From assembly GCA_003525045.1 (NCBI GenBank), contig DQGF01000051.1, positions 13,569-19,746 on the forward strand: a DNA stretch of 6,178 nt, in the 5' to 3' direction. Origin of the DNA: Pseudomonas sp. (GTDB lineage: Bacteria > Pseudomonadota > Gammaproteobacteria > Pseudomonadales > Pseudomonadaceae). A program made the position numbers and the translations under genes. The notes under the pieces are model-generated. The model was not told where the DNA came from. It saw only the letters and a program-made list of their open reading frames with translations, and searched no databases. Shown here piece by piece: positions 6,123 to 6,178 of the stretch. Positions within the stretch are counted from its first letter, which is position 1; every line of letters begins with the position of its first letter.

Positions 6123-6178
6123 TGTGGCGAGGGGGCTTGTCGGAACGCCGCATCGCCCCGTTCGGCTGCGCAGCAGTC
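6123..6178 (+). repeat. REP element, 5' part, cut by the window edge
   Basis: It starts with TGTGGCGAG like the minus-strand element at 88-96. A stem GGGGC (6132-6136) with GCCCC (6155-6159) encloses a TTGTCGGAACGCCGCATC loop, and the palindrome GCTGCGCAGC (6165-6174) follows. It begins 23 bases after the hrpB stop and probably forms the 3' end of that mRNA. A partner unit would be expected beyond the window. No other terminator is visible after hrpB. Confidence 0.75.

Overview
The window looks like a chromosomal stretch of a Pseudomonas of the fluorescens group. This rests on the GC-rich coding, on REP elements of the type that begin TGTGGCGAG and carry a GCTGCGCAGC core at both edges, on an AGCTACA/AGCTTGA-type heptad repeat between two convergent genes, and on the protein families present. 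The genus call is inference from pattern recognition; no database search was possible.

Layout from left to right: a partial REPIN-like repeat (1-96); an Lrp/AsnC-family regulator on the minus strand (99-578) with a recognisable promoter and a nearly symmetrical three-part operator candidate (601-670); about 340 bases without a convincing gene (671-1012), which hold a structured stretch ending in a strong plus-strand intrinsic terminator (864-895) and a leader hairpin (959-990); a secreted Gln/Asn- and Pro-rich DUF6515-like protein on the plus strand (1013-2050); a heptad inverted repeat (2053-2138) that overlaps the 3' end of the next gene; a FieF/YiiP-type cation diffusion facilitator (2118-3011, minus); a small predicted lipoprotein (3053-3472, minus), probably first gene of an operon with fieF; the DEAH-box helicase gene hrpB (3583-6099, plus), divergent from the lipoprotein gene; and the first part of another REP element cut by the window edge (6123-6178).

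Functionally this is mostly ordinary housekeeping and envelope content: an amino-acid-type regulator, an exported low-complexity protein, a divalent-metal (Fe2+/Zn2+) exporter paired with a lipoprotein, and an RNA-type helicase. No defence system, mobile gene cassette or CRISPR array is visible. The least explained parts are the terminator with no gene in front of it at 864-895, the palindromic lrp control region, and the heptad repeat that now encodes the last residues of FieF.
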